Below, one piece after another: positions 54,783 through 63,523 of a stretch of DNA of 64,000 bases. The position numbers and the translations under genes were made by a program. Numbering within the stretch: the stretch's first letter is position 1; each line of letters opens with the position of its first letter. A model generated the notes under the pieces. The model saw nothing but the letters and a program-made list of their open reading frames with translations. It made no database searches and was not told the DNA's origin. The stretch is from Paenibacillus sp. W2I17 (lineage in GTDB: Bacteria > Bacillota > Bacilli > Paenibacillales > Paenibacillaceae): positions 1,240,001-1,304,000 of the forward strand of contig NZ_JAUSXM010000001.1 of assembly GCF_030815985.1 (NCBI RefSeq), given 5' to 3'.

Positions 54783-56564
54783 CTATTTCCTCTGTTCCAG
54801 CTTGGAGATCGGTATACGGTACCCTGCAATGGTTTCCTTTCCAGGTACACTGCTTAGATCAAATATCGCATTTCCTTCATAAAAGAGTTCCAACCTGCGG
54901 TAGACATTGCGGAGTCCTACATGCTCGCCGTTCCTGGGTCTTTCAGAACGAATATCTCGCAGGAGCTCGGTTAGTCTCCCTGCATCCATACCGATTCCAT
55001 TATCGATCACCTGAATAACCAGTTCAGAAGCGTTTCGTCTCGCCGTTATCTTGATCTCTCTTCCATTTTTTCGCGCCTGCAAGCCGTGTTTGCAGGCATT
55101 TTCGACGAGCGGTTGAATACTCATTCGGGGAATGAGCAACGAAGCTGTATCAGGATCAACCTCGAAGGTGTAATCAAACAGCTCACCAAAGCGAAACTTC
55201 TCAATCTGGAGATAAAGATTCGTAAATTGCAGCTCTTCTTGCAAAGGAATCAGATTGTCAGAATGACTGAGCAACTGTCTCATCAGCTTGGAAAGACTTT
55301 TAATAATCTCAATTACTTCCGTATATCCATTCTTTGTACTAACGACCAGCAAAGCATTCAATGTGTTAAATAAAAAATGGGGATTCATCTGACTCTGGAG
55401 CATGGACAATTCAGTCCTCACTTGATCCAGCTCCAAATCTTTTTGACGGATTTCCAGTTTATATACGTCATTAATCAGCGTATGAATTTTACCAATCATG
55501 ATGTTAAATGTACGAATAAGCCCGCCAATTTCGTCGCGGCCTTCGTGAATTTCAATCAGATCGAATCGTTCGTTACGAACCTTCTCCATATGTCTGGATA
55601 ACTTGCGAATCCGATAGTGGTAGGAACGCAAAATAATGTAGATCAATACAGAGGGGACCACGATACTTAATGCGAGCAACCCCAGAATTGATTTAAAGGC
55701 TTCTTGCAAAAGGTGGTCAAGGTGACGCGTATCGGCAACTCCAATCAATTTCCAACCCTTTAGGTAGGCTAGATTCCCCAACGATTTTTCGAGTGTGTAA
55801 GCAGAATCTCCAGATTCCTTGAGCATTGATTCATTATCAAGGGGGGATAAGTCGGTTTCGCTGAATTCCCCACTTGAAACGACGGTTCGATTGTTGCTGT
55901 CCACCAGACGCAGCTGAAGACTGTCTGATTCACGATTTAAAATGCTATACACCCGGCTAAGTTCCAGATCAATCTTGGAATACTTGTTGTAATTGGCATA
56001 GGAAGTATAGGTATCCATTTTGCCAATCACACTGATTCTTCTTCCCGCGTTAAATCCGGATGGCTCAATATAATCAACGACAAGAATGCCTCCACTGGTG
56101 GATTTCAGCTGTTTCAATCCAGGGAGTACATTCTTGTCTTTCATCACGATATAATGACTGCCCGTCTGAATGGTATCGTTATCCGTATAGATACGCACCT
56201 CCAGAATATTCGCTGACATGTACCGTGTTAATTTATCTCGCAGGAATGCATGGTAGACGTTGTAATAATCCACGGGGGAGTGATAGGTCCGATCCAGTGC
56301 CTCATAGAGCGAATCGTCTGCTGCAATAATTCGGCTCAGGGCAACGCTCTCATCAATCATGCCTAGCAGTTCCCCCGCAGCCCTGTCGATGGATTTACGC
56401 AGATTTTCCTGTTCTCTAATCTTGATATCCGCAGAGGTTCGTTCATAAAAGAAGATATTAATCGTTATTACAGGAAGGAGAATACTAAGTACATAAATAA
56501 GCAGAAATTTGGATCGGAGAGGAATATCATTAACCTTACTGAACATCCAGAATTTATGACGCAT
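54783..56564 (-). CDS. YesM-type sensor histidine kinase (importer 3)
   Basis: 593 aa. Helices near 20-42 and 300-325 flank an extracellular sensor; HAMP; His box MNPHFLFNTLNAL; N-box PLVENACKHG; G-box DNGIGMD. I start at ATG 56564 (MRHKFW), 6 nt after AGGGTGA and 4 nt after the upstream regulator's stop; the frame is open 29 codons more. It is flanked on both sides by YesN-type regulators, so it may phosphorylate both. Confidence 0.92.
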   Translation of the reverse strand: MRHKFWMFSKVNDIPLRSKFLLIYVLSILLPVITINIFFYERTSADIKIREQENLRKSIDRAAGELLGMIDESVALSRIIAADDSLYEALDRTYHSPVDYYNVYHAFLRDKLTRYMSANILEVRIYTDNDTIQTGSHYIVMKDKNVLPGLKQLKSTSGGILVVDYIEPSGFNAGRRISVIGKMDTYTSYANYNKYSKIDLELSRVYSILNRESDSLQLRLVDSNNRTVVSSGEFSETDLSPLDNESMLKESGDSAYTLEKSLGNLAYLKGWKLIGVADTRHLDHLLQEAFKSILGLLALSIVVPSVLIYIILRSYHYRIRKLSRHMEKVRNERFDLIEIHEGRDEIGGLIRTFNIMIGKIHTLINDVYKLEIRQKDLELDQVRTELSMLQSQMNPHFLFNTLNALLVVSTKNGYTEVIEIIKSLSKLMRQLLSHSDNLIPLQEELQFTNLYLQIEKFRFGELFDYTFEVDPDTASLLIPRMSIQPLVENACKHGLQARKNGREIKITARRNASELVIQVIDNGIGMDAGRLTELLRDIRSERPRNGEHVGLRNVYRRLELFYEGNAIFDLSSVPGKETIAGYRIPISKLEQRK

Positions 56565-56568
56565 ATAA

Positions 56569-57684
56569 TCACCCTTGGTTTTTGTTTTTATAGACTGACG
56601 GAAGCTCCCCTGTATGCGCTCTGAACTTTTGGGTGAAATATTCAGCATCATGATATCCTAGCCTGAATGCAATGTCAGTGATCTTCATATTGGTACGTCG
56701 CAGGAGTTTACGGGCCTCCTCAACACGAAGCTGGTGCACATAGTCACTGAAACTGACCCCCATCTCCCGCTTGAACTGTTGACCCAGGTAGGCAGAATTC
56801 ACGTGAATACGATTAGCTACATCTTGTAATTTAATTTTACTTCGATAGTGTTGCTTCAATTCATTCACTGCTTCTGCAACCAGCCCTCCCGTACCCGTCT
56901 TTTGCTTCAATTCAGACTGGGAAAGTTGCTTGGACAGTCGAACACACAGGTCTTGCAATGTGCCGGAAGACCAACTCGCAGCTTCATGCCATTCTTTTTC
57001 ACATAGTATTTCTCTGCAACCCTCTCTTTTTCCATATTTTCGTAGCAACTCCCCATGGATATACCGGATGACATGATGTATCCATTCCAACGAAACCTCT
57101 GCTTTCTCACTTTTCTCTAACAGTGCACTCACTGCAATATCGATGGAATACGTGTTTTCTGCTTCAATCAACGCCAAGATCTCTTTGGAGATGTTCATCA
57201 TTTGCTCTAAATCATATTCTTCGCTTATTCGATATTCATTAAGATGACTCTCATAGGTTTCATCTGTAACCATGACTCCATTTTGCTGTTTTTGCTCATT
57301 TCTGCGTTTGTCCAGAGGTTCAATCATTTCCATAAGGATTTGATGGATCTCCTCGGGAACAAGAGGTTTAAGCACGTACTGATCGACCTGATAACGTATG
57401 GCTTGCTTCGCGTAATTAAAATCGGAGTATCCTGTAACGATAACAATTTTAGAGGTATAGGCGAGATCTTCTCGCAAGGTGTGAATCAAACCAAGACCAT
57501 CCATAACAGGCATTTGAATATCAGTGACGACAAGATCCGGTTCAACCGAGTTGAATAGAGCAAGTGCTTCCTCCCCATCCGTTGCCGTTCCGCAGAGTTC
57601 ATATCCACAAGCTCGCCAGTCAATCATCGTTCTCCATCCTTCTAGCATAAACGGCTCATCATCCGCGACAATGACCTTGTACAT
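56569..57684 (-). CDS. YesN-type response regulator with AraC domain, first of two (importer 3)
   Basis: 371 aa, shorter than usual because the linker is short. Receiver with Asp8/Asp9, Asp55 (VVTDIQMP), Lys in YVLKPL; AraC domain YRSKIKLQDVANRIHVNSAY and ITDIAFRLGYHDAEYFTQKF. GAGGTGA precedes ATG. It is the first gene after a promoter that carries two phased 17-bp direct repeats, the kind of site an AraC dimer occupies; the same element precedes the xylan-esterase operon, so this regulator is my candidate xylan activator. Confidence 0.92.
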   Translation of the reverse strand: MYKVIVADDEPFMLEGWRTMIDWRACGYELCGTATDGEEALALFNSVEPDLVVTDIQMPVMDGLGLIHTLREDLAYTSKIVIVTGYSDFNYAKQAIRYQVDQYVLKPLVPEEIHQILMEMIEPLDKRRNEQKQQNGVMVTDETYESHLNEYRISEEYDLEQMMNISKEILALIEAENTYSIDIAVSALLEKSEKAEVSLEWIHHVIRYIHGELLRKYGKREGCREILCEKEWHEAASWSSGTLQDLCVRLSKQLSQSELKQKTGTGGLVAEAVNELKQHYRSKIKLQDVANRIHVNSAYLGQQFKREMGVSFSDYVHQLRVEEARKLLRRTNMKITDIAFRLGYHDAEYFTQKFRAHTGELPSVYKNKNQG

Positions 57685-57750
57685 TAGCTCACCTCACTTT
57701 TATCCTTGATCAGCTGCATGTAATTTATCTATATCAATAGGTAGATTCCA

Positions 57751-57782
57751 GTTGTTCTGAAAACGCTAAACAGCAGAACAAC
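57751..57782 (-). other. Hairpin in the leader of the regulator operon
   Basis: GTTGTTCTG pairs perfectly with CAGAACAAC around a 14-nt loop, 67 nt before the regulator start. No T-tract follows, so it is not a simple terminator; it may stabilise or regulate the roughly 237-nt leader. Confidence 0.4.
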
Positions 57783-57927
57783 AGCAGGATTGTTGTCTGC
57801 TCGCACAACTTGGAGAACAAAATTTCTACCAATCTCATCGTCATTAATCATTAACATAGAAAATGGTTCCATCGGACCGTACTATAAGAACGCTCCGATT
57901 GTAGCGAAGCGCCGGGATAACAATTCA

Positions 57928-57956
57928 AGTGTAACGCTTACATTTTGGTACAACAA
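57928..57956 (-). promoter_or_regulatory. Promoter of the importer 3 sensor operon with overlapping cre
   Basis: On the minus strand -35 TTGTTG (57951-57956), 17-bp spacer, -10 TACACT (57928-57933). A cre-like TGTAAGCGTTACAC (12 of 14 consensus positions, plus coordinates 57929-57942) covers the -10 and part of the spacer. The same boxes and spacing recur at 61917-61945. Confidence 0.6.
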
Positions 57957-57994
57957 CCTGTTAAACTATAGGTTTTCACCCGACAAAGTATAGG
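57956..57994 (-). repeat. Two phased direct repeats, probable regulator-binding site
   Basis: Plus-strand copies ACCTGTTAAACTATAGG (57956-57972) and ACCCGACAAAGTATAGG (57978-57994) agree at 13 of 17 positions and start 22 bp apart, two helical turns. The inner copy abuts the -35. This is how AraC-type activators bind. A third copy is at 61945-61961. Confidence 0.6.
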
Positions 57995-58033
57995 TTTAGC
58001 TCAGAAGTAATCTATTGCCAGGAAAAAGAGTTT

Positions 58034-58873
58034 TCATTCTCCACGCACAATACGGAATCCTTGATCGGGACCAAAACCATTTGCATCAAATTTGCCTCGA
58101 AATGATATTTCATTGTTATTGACACCGCCGATCCAGCCTCCGCCTTTCACAACTCGCCAAGTTTGATTTGGACTCTCCGAATCGCTGTACCAGTCCCAGC
58201 ACCATTCTCTCACATTCCCAGACATATCATAGATTCCTAACTCATTCGCCTTCTGAGTTCCAACTTTTTTGGTTTGATTACGATTGCTCTCAATAGCGGG
58301 CCAGCTCCAGTCACCCGTCAGAATGTTCTCGCCGGCATTTACCCAGTACCAAGCAACTTCATCAGGATTGTTACTTCCGCTGTATGTGTAATTTAAGCTC
58401 TTTTGACCTCCGCTTGCAGCGTATTCCCATTCTGCCTCTGTGGGTAAACGGTAACCGTTGGCGTCCTCGTTGATCGTTACATTCCATTTTATAGTGTCGT
58501 TTTCATTGTGATTATTCGTGTCCTGGTTGTCTTTATCTATATTGTAATAAGGTTTCAGGTTTTCTTTTATACTTTTTTGATTACAGTATTCCACTGCGTC
58601 ATACCAGCTGACCATTTCAACAGGCAGGTCATCTCCCTTGAAGCCAGAAGGGTTTTCCCCCATAACCTCCATCCATTCTTTTTGAGTTACTTCGTATTTG
58701 CCAATATAGAAGGAATCCAGCGTTTCATTCCTATCAATCTGACTCGGCTTACTGCTCTTGAAGGCTCCTCCTTCGACGAATACCAAGTCATCGCTTAATT
58801 TCGTATTACTTGCTGAACAAGCACTTAGACTAACAACTATAGCGATTAAAGTTAACCATACCAGCTTCTTCAT
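58034..58873 (-). CDS. SUMF1/FGE-fold lipoprotein, probably non-catalytic
   Basis: 279 aa. Lipobox SLSAC (Cys19), then the formylglycine-generating-enzyme fold: FVEGGAFKSSK, IGKYEVTQKEWMEVMGENPS, PVEMVSWYDAVEYCN, GYRLPTEAEWEYAASGG, YDMSGNVREWCWDW, RVVKGGGW and GFRIVRGE. The C-terminal region lacks the Cys pair that true FGE uses. No sulfatase gene is near. It is a surface protein next to the xylanase gene and may bind carbohydrate or protein. A 40-residue Asn/Asp-rich insert (NIDKDNQDTNNHNENDT) is unusual. Confidence 0.85.
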   Translation of the reverse strand: MKKLVWLTLIAIVVSLSACSASNTKLSDDLVFVEGGAFKSSKPSQIDRNETLDSFYIGKYEVTQKEWMEVMGENPSGFKGDDLPVEMVSWYDAVEYCNQKSIKENLKPYYNIDKDNQDTNNHNENDTIKWNVTINEDANGYRLPTEAEWEYAASGGQKSLNYTYSGSNNPDEVAWYWVNAGENILTGDWSWPAIESNRNQTKKVGTQKANELGIYDMSGNVREWCWDWYSDSESPNQTWRVVKGGGWIGGVNNNEISFRGKFDANGFGPDQGFRIVRGE

Positions 58874-59006
58874 TCAATTATTCTCCTTTACTAGCTTAAA
58901 TCCGGCAACGTCGAGGTCCGTTAGTCTGGAGAATAACGTTACTCAACGCTACCGGAAAATTGAATTTCAAATGCAGGTGCAGAAGTTGAACTGCATCACA
59001 TCATTT

Positions 59007-59642
59007 TTACCAAACCGTCACGTTTGCGCTTCCGCTGCTTTGATAACCTTCGGTTGCCATCACCTGATAGGACCAGCTGTTGCCTAAGTACATCCCTTTG
59101 CTCGCCCATGCATTCACATGATTACTGAACGTGATGGTAGAATTGACTCCGATCGGTCTCTTGGACTGTCTAACACTCCAATATTGAGGGAAAGTCTGAG
59201 TACCATCAATGGAAGGTGCATTGTATCTCATCGTTGTATAGATGTCATATGTGCCACCATCACTAGTCATTGAGCCCTTGTACGTGCCAGTCGGACGATA
59301 TGTTCCCCAGCTATCCACCACGTAGTATTCAATGAGTGCGCCTCTTGTCCAGCCATAGAAGGTCAGATATCCGTTACCTGATGGAGAAAATACACCAGCA
59401 TTATAATTGACCACTCGATTAGGCGTACCGTATGTCCACCCTTTCCCGACAACAAAGTTCCCGGTATTTTGCCAATTCACGCTGTAATTCCCGCCCGATC
59501 CATTCACGGCGTTGACCGTTCCTCCGCCATCTGTCCAATTTTGCCAATAATCTGTTGCTGCGCTCGATGTGGCTGCGAAGACACCAAAACTCATGGCAGA
59601 TGCGAGAACAACGGTTAACAATTTTTTGCTAAATTTGAACAT
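59007..59642 (-). CDS. xynA: Secreted GH11 endo-1,4-beta-xylanase
   Basis: 211 aa. Signal peptide residues 1-28, mature GH11 jelly-roll of about 183 aa without a carbohydrate-binding module. Catalytic Glu105 in [11 protein letters not shown] (nucleophile) and Glu198 in [10 protein letters not shown] (acid/base); thumb loop [20 protein letters not shown] intact. It cuts the xylan backbone outside the cell. It follows the CE1-like esterase by 71 nt in the same direction, probably as part of one transcript from 61.9 kb. Confidence 0.96.
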   Translation of the reverse strand: MFKFSKKLLTVVLASAMSFGVFAATSSAATDYWQNWTDGGGTVNAVNGSGGNYSVNWQNTGNFVVGKGWTYGTPNRVVNYNAGVFSPSGNGYLTFYGWTRGALIEYYVVDSWGTYRPTGTYKGSMTSDGGTYDIYTTMRYNAPSIDGTQTFPQYWSVRQSKRPIGVNSTITFSNHVNAWASKGMYLGNSWSYQVMATEGYQSSGSANVTVW

Positions 59643-59713
59643 GGATTATACCTCCTGATATTTTAATAGATTTGGTTGATGCTACAATCCGATATGAATG
59701 TTCTTCAGCAAAT

Positions 59714-60514
<801 letters not shown>

Positions 60515-60528
60515 CTATCAGTCTTCAG

Positions 60529-61812
60529 TTAATCCACATAGCCAAAACCCAGAATAGTGAAGCATTTATGTTCATGACCTTCCGCCATTTCGATCTCGAT
60601 GGAGTGTTCCCCCACATGCTCTTCGTTAAGCAGAAGTGTGGCATGGCAATGGGTCCAGTTCACTTGACGCGGATCGACTTTTTGGACAAATACCCCATCT
60701 ACCTTGATATCTGCAGTTCCGAATTCGTCGTTACCCGAATCCTTGAAGATCAGAATGAGGCGTTTGCACTGCAAACTTATCCGAAAGCTGCTCTGATCCT
60801 CTTTCCCCTCTGCTGTACGCATCCAGTTGTTGGGAAACTGAGGTGTACCATAGTCATGAGCATCCATCTCAGCCATCTGCAGATCCGTGTCCGTTTTGCA
60901 AAAAGAGCCTGCATCGATTCGAGCAATGTTATTGCCGTTTTTCCGATCCAACAGCTTCACATTAACAAATTCATTTCCAATTAGCGGAGCTTTTTCAATA
61001 TCATGATCTTGCTCATCCCATTCAGAACGATTCGTCACATCGAACAAATATTCCAAACAATCGGCCATAACCCGATGCCCCGTGTTAGTCGGATGATATA
61101 TATCATGGAAAAATTGCTTTTTGGAAATAATGTTGCCCTCATCTTTTGTTTTGCCGAACTGATCTACGACAGCATCTTTCACACTTACCATTGGCAGATC
61201 ATAGTGCCAGCCTACCGGAGCGAGACGATCCTGCAGATTCCAGTCATTTTCGAATACACTGAATAACAAGATGACTGCTGGCTTGTTATCGGCAGCAAGT
61301 GCTTTGAGCACCAGACTCTCGTAACATTTACCTTGGGTTTCATCATCTGCGTCATTGACTGCGAATTCGATTATGACAATATCCGGCTGAACGGCACCTC
61401 CCCTCAGAACATCACGATCATAACGTACAATCCCCAGTTCTGAAGGAGTTCCACCCACACCTGCTTTAATCAGATGAATCGGACTATCTTTTGAAAGCGC
61501 AAACATAAACTTGAACGACTCATACGACCGATAAGCGTAACTTTGGAGATGAATAGGTACTGCACCAGCACCATGGGTAATGGAGCCTCCAATATAAGCG
61601 ATAACGACAGGTTCGCCGTTTTTTGCCTTCTCAATGGCTCGTTTTAATCTGACATTATTTCCTTTGTTCAGAAGAGATCGGCCAATCATGTCGCGATATC
61701 CATGTGATTCAAAATCAATTGCGGGCTTGACTGCCGACGCTGTCACTCCAACTGGATCGCGCGGTGCAGTGAATTCCGTGTTTTCACCTGCATCTCCTGA
61801 ATCCTGGAGCAT
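60529..61812 (-). CDS. SGNH/GDSL hydrolase, probable xylo-oligosaccharide acetylesterase
   Basis: 427 aa, cytoplasmic. Block I GGSIT with Ser77, Gly in KAGVGG, Asn153 in AVND, and Asp237/His240 in DIYHPTNTGH complete the SGNH set. The C-terminal 130 residues form a beta-rich accessory domain. Such enzymes deacetylate sugars. An in-frame stop just upstream fixes ATG 61812 as the earliest start; its ribosome site is weak. First gene of the esterase-esterase-xylanase operon, 98-100 nt from the predicted transcription start. Confidence 0.85.
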   Translation of the reverse strand: MLQDSGDAGENTEFTAPRDPVGVTASAVKPAIDFESHGYRDMIGRSLLNKGNNVRLKRAIEKAKNGEPVVIAYIGGSITHGAGAVPIHLQSYAYRSYESFKFMFALSKDSPIHLIKAGVGGTPSELGIVRYDRDVLRGGAVQPDIVIIEFAVNDADDETQGKCYESLVLKALAADNKPAVILLFSVFENDWNLQDRLAPVGWHYDLPMVSVKDAVVDQFGKTKDEGNIISKKQFFHDIYHPTNTGHRVMADCLEYLFDVTNRSEWDEQDHDIEKAPLIGNEFVNVKLLDRKNGNNIARIDAGSFCKTDTDLQMAEMDAHDYGTPQFPNNWMRTAEGKEDQSSFRISLQCKRLILIFKDSGNDEFGTADIKVDGVFVQKVDPRQVNWTHCHATLLLNEEHVGEHSIEIEMAEGHEHKCFTILGFGYVD

Positions 61813-61866
61813 AAATCATCATCACATCCTTCCGGTTAGATTCTGACCATCCTCAAACAACATTTA

Positions 61867-61909
61867 AAGGATCACAGCTTGTATTATTATTAGATCAGAT
61901 GTGATCCTT
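61867..61909 (-). other. Stem-loop at the predicted 5-prime end of the xylan operon mRNA
   Basis: AAGGATCACA (61867-61876) pairs perfectly over 10 bp with TGTGATCCTT (61900-61909). The promoter at 61917-61945 predicts transcription starting near 61910, so the hairpin would be the extreme 5-prime end, a position that often protects mRNA from decay. It could instead be an operator dyad. Confidence 0.5.
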
Positions 61910-61916
61910 CTCCCAA

Positions 61917-61961
61917 AGTGTAGCGCTTACATAATTTTACAACAACCTGACAAAGTATAGG
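61917..61961 (-). promoter_or_regulatory. Promoter of the xylan operon with cre and regulator element
   Basis: On the minus strand: element CCTATACTTTGTCAGGT (61945-61961), -35 TTGTTG (61940-61945), 17-bp spacer, -10 TACACT (61917-61922). A cre-like TGTAAGCGCTACAC (61918-61931, 12 of 14) overlaps the -10. Architecture is identical to 57928-57994 apart from having one clear element copy. Confidence 0.62.
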
Positions 61962-62015
61962 ATTTTAACCAATATATCATTTTAAGTTGAGTACAATCAC
62001 ATGCAGATCAGAACA

Positions 62016-62069
62016 CCTATAATTTTTCATGTAAACGCTTTAATTTGTATACTATTTCCATGTTATAAT
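62016..62069 (+). promoter_or_regulatory. Promoter region of GH8 with element copy and cre
   Basis: Plus-strand CCTATAATTTTTCATGT (62016-62032) matches the minus-strand xylan element at 14 of 17 positions, in the orientation of GH8 transcription. A cre site TGTAAACGCTTTAA (62030-62043, 13 of 14) follows at once, then -10 TATAAT (62064-62069). No good -35 is seen, as in activator-dependent promoters. Confidence 0.55.
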
Positions 62070-62102
62070 TTTGAAAAACCGCATTGATGAAGGAGGATAC
62101 TC

Positions 62103-63245
62103 ATGAATATCACGGGTCAAGGCGCGTGGGATACGGGTACATATACAAATCTTTTCTTGAAGCTAGGCTACGATGAGAATGAGATCACCAACAGATTGGA
62201 AGAAACATGGAACGAGCTGTTTTATGGCGATGAAAATACTCGAATATATTACCCCATGGGTGAGGATAAAGGTTATTTGCTGGACACTGGTAATCTCGAT
62301 GTTCGCTCCGAGGGCATGTCCTATGGCATGATGATGGCTGTTCAGATGGACAAAAAGGAAGAATTTGATCGACTCTGGAATTTCTCACACACGTTTATGC
62401 AACATAAAGCGGGACGTTATAAAGATTATTTTGCCTGGCATTGCAAGCCTGACGGAACCCGACTCTCACAAGGTCCTGCTCCTGATGGTGAGGAGTTTTT
62501 TGCCATGGCACTTTTTTTTGCCTCCAACCGCTGGGGCGATGGCGCTGAACCTTATGATTACAAGGCACAAGCCCGCAAGATCCTTCATGCATGTATACAT
62601 CAGGGCGAAGACGGCGAAGGCGATCCCATGTGGGATCCGGAAACAAAACTGATCAAATTCATACCAGAAACACCGTTTAGCGACCCATCCTACCATCTGC
62701 CTCATTTTTATGAACTATTCGCGAAATATGCGGATGAAGAAGATCAGAGCTTCTGGAAAGAAGCGGCGACCGCTAGTCGGGCCTACCTTCATACAGCCTG
62801 CCATCCCGTAACCGGGCTATCACCTGAATATGCGAACTATGATGGCTCTCCGGCTCCAATACAGCCGCATGGTGATTTCAGACATTTCTACAGTGATGCC
62901 TACCGTGTTGCTGCGAATATAGCGCTGGACTGGGAATGGTTCCGCAAGGATCACTGGCAGATCGAACAATCCAATCGCATTCAATCCTTCTTCAGTGATA
63001 TTGAAATGTCCGATTATCGTCGTTATACAATAGAAGGGGAACCTTTCGACGAACCTTCACTGCATCCTGTAGGTTTGCTGGCTACCAATGCCATGGCTTC
63101 ACTGGCTGCGGACGGTCCACATGCTGACACATTCGTTCGCAAGTTCTGGAACACACCTCTGCGTCAGGGAGAGCGACGTTATTACGACAATTGCCTGTAT
63201 TTTTTCAGCATGCTGGCTCTAAGCGGAAGATATCGCATGTACTAA
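62103..63245 (+). CDS. GH8 reducing-end xylose-releasing exo-oligoxylanase
   Basis: 380 aa, cytoplasmic. Closely fits the Bacillus halodurans Rex enzyme: Glu70 in SEGMSYG (acid), Asp128 in PAPDGEEFF and Asp265 in FYSDAYR at the expected places. It removes xylose from the reducing end of short xylo-oligosaccharides after uptake. AAGGAGG lies 7 nt before ATG. Monocistronic, divergent from the esterase/xylanase operon. Confidence 0.92.
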   Translation: MNITGQGAWDTGTYTNLFLKLGYDENEITNRLEETWNELFYGDENTRIYYPMGEDKGYLLDTGNLDVRSEGMSYGMMMAVQMDKKEEFDRLWNFSHTFMQHKAGRYKDYFAWHCKPDGTRLSQGPAPDGEEFFAMALFFASNRWGDGAEPYDYKAQARKILHACIHQGEDGEGDPMWDPETKLIKFIPETPFSDPSYHLPHFYELFAKYADEEDQSFWKEAATASRAYLHTACHPVTGLSPEYANYDGSPAPIQPHGDFRHFYSDAYRVAANIALDWEWFRKDHWQIEQSNRIQSFFSDIEMSDYRRYTIEGEPFDEPSLHPVGLLATNAMASLAADGPHADTFVRKFWNTPLRQGERRYYDNCLYFFSMLALSGRYRMY

Positions 63246-63265
63246 GGGAATGTGTACGAGCCGTT

Positions 63266-63304
63266 GAACCTGTCCTGTGAACGTTTGGCTTGCAGGACAG
63301 GTTC
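63266..63304 (+). terminator. Hairpin after GH8
   Basis: GAACCTGTCCTG pairs perfectly with CAGGACAGGTTC (12 bp), 20 nt after the stop. The following T-tract is weak. Confidence 0.65.
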
Positions 63305-63362
63305 AATCTCAGAATTTTAAGAAGGATGCACTGATATTACGATTTAATCTATATCAATAAAA

Positions 63363-63402
63363 AACGTTCCCGGCTCGCAAGTGCTGACTGCGAACCGGAA
63401 AC
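63363..63402 (-). terminator. Probable terminator of the fourth binding protein
   Basis: CGTTCCCGGCTCGCA pairs with TGCGAACCGGAAACG (a few mismatches); minus-strand exit is TTTTTTATTG. Otherwise 63305-63523 shows nothing. Confidence 0.6.
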
Positions 63403-63523
63403 GCGTTTGGGTGTGCAAATACAGGCAGTAACTTTCCCCACTCTGTACTCCAATGCTTCTTTATGACCTGGATGCCTCTTCATCATCTGAATTGTTACAC
63501 GGGATATGATTCAGATACTTTAA

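Noticed and set aside
58034..58873. Active formylglycine-generating enzyme
   Set aside because: The C-terminal active-site cysteines are missing and no sulfatase gene is near.
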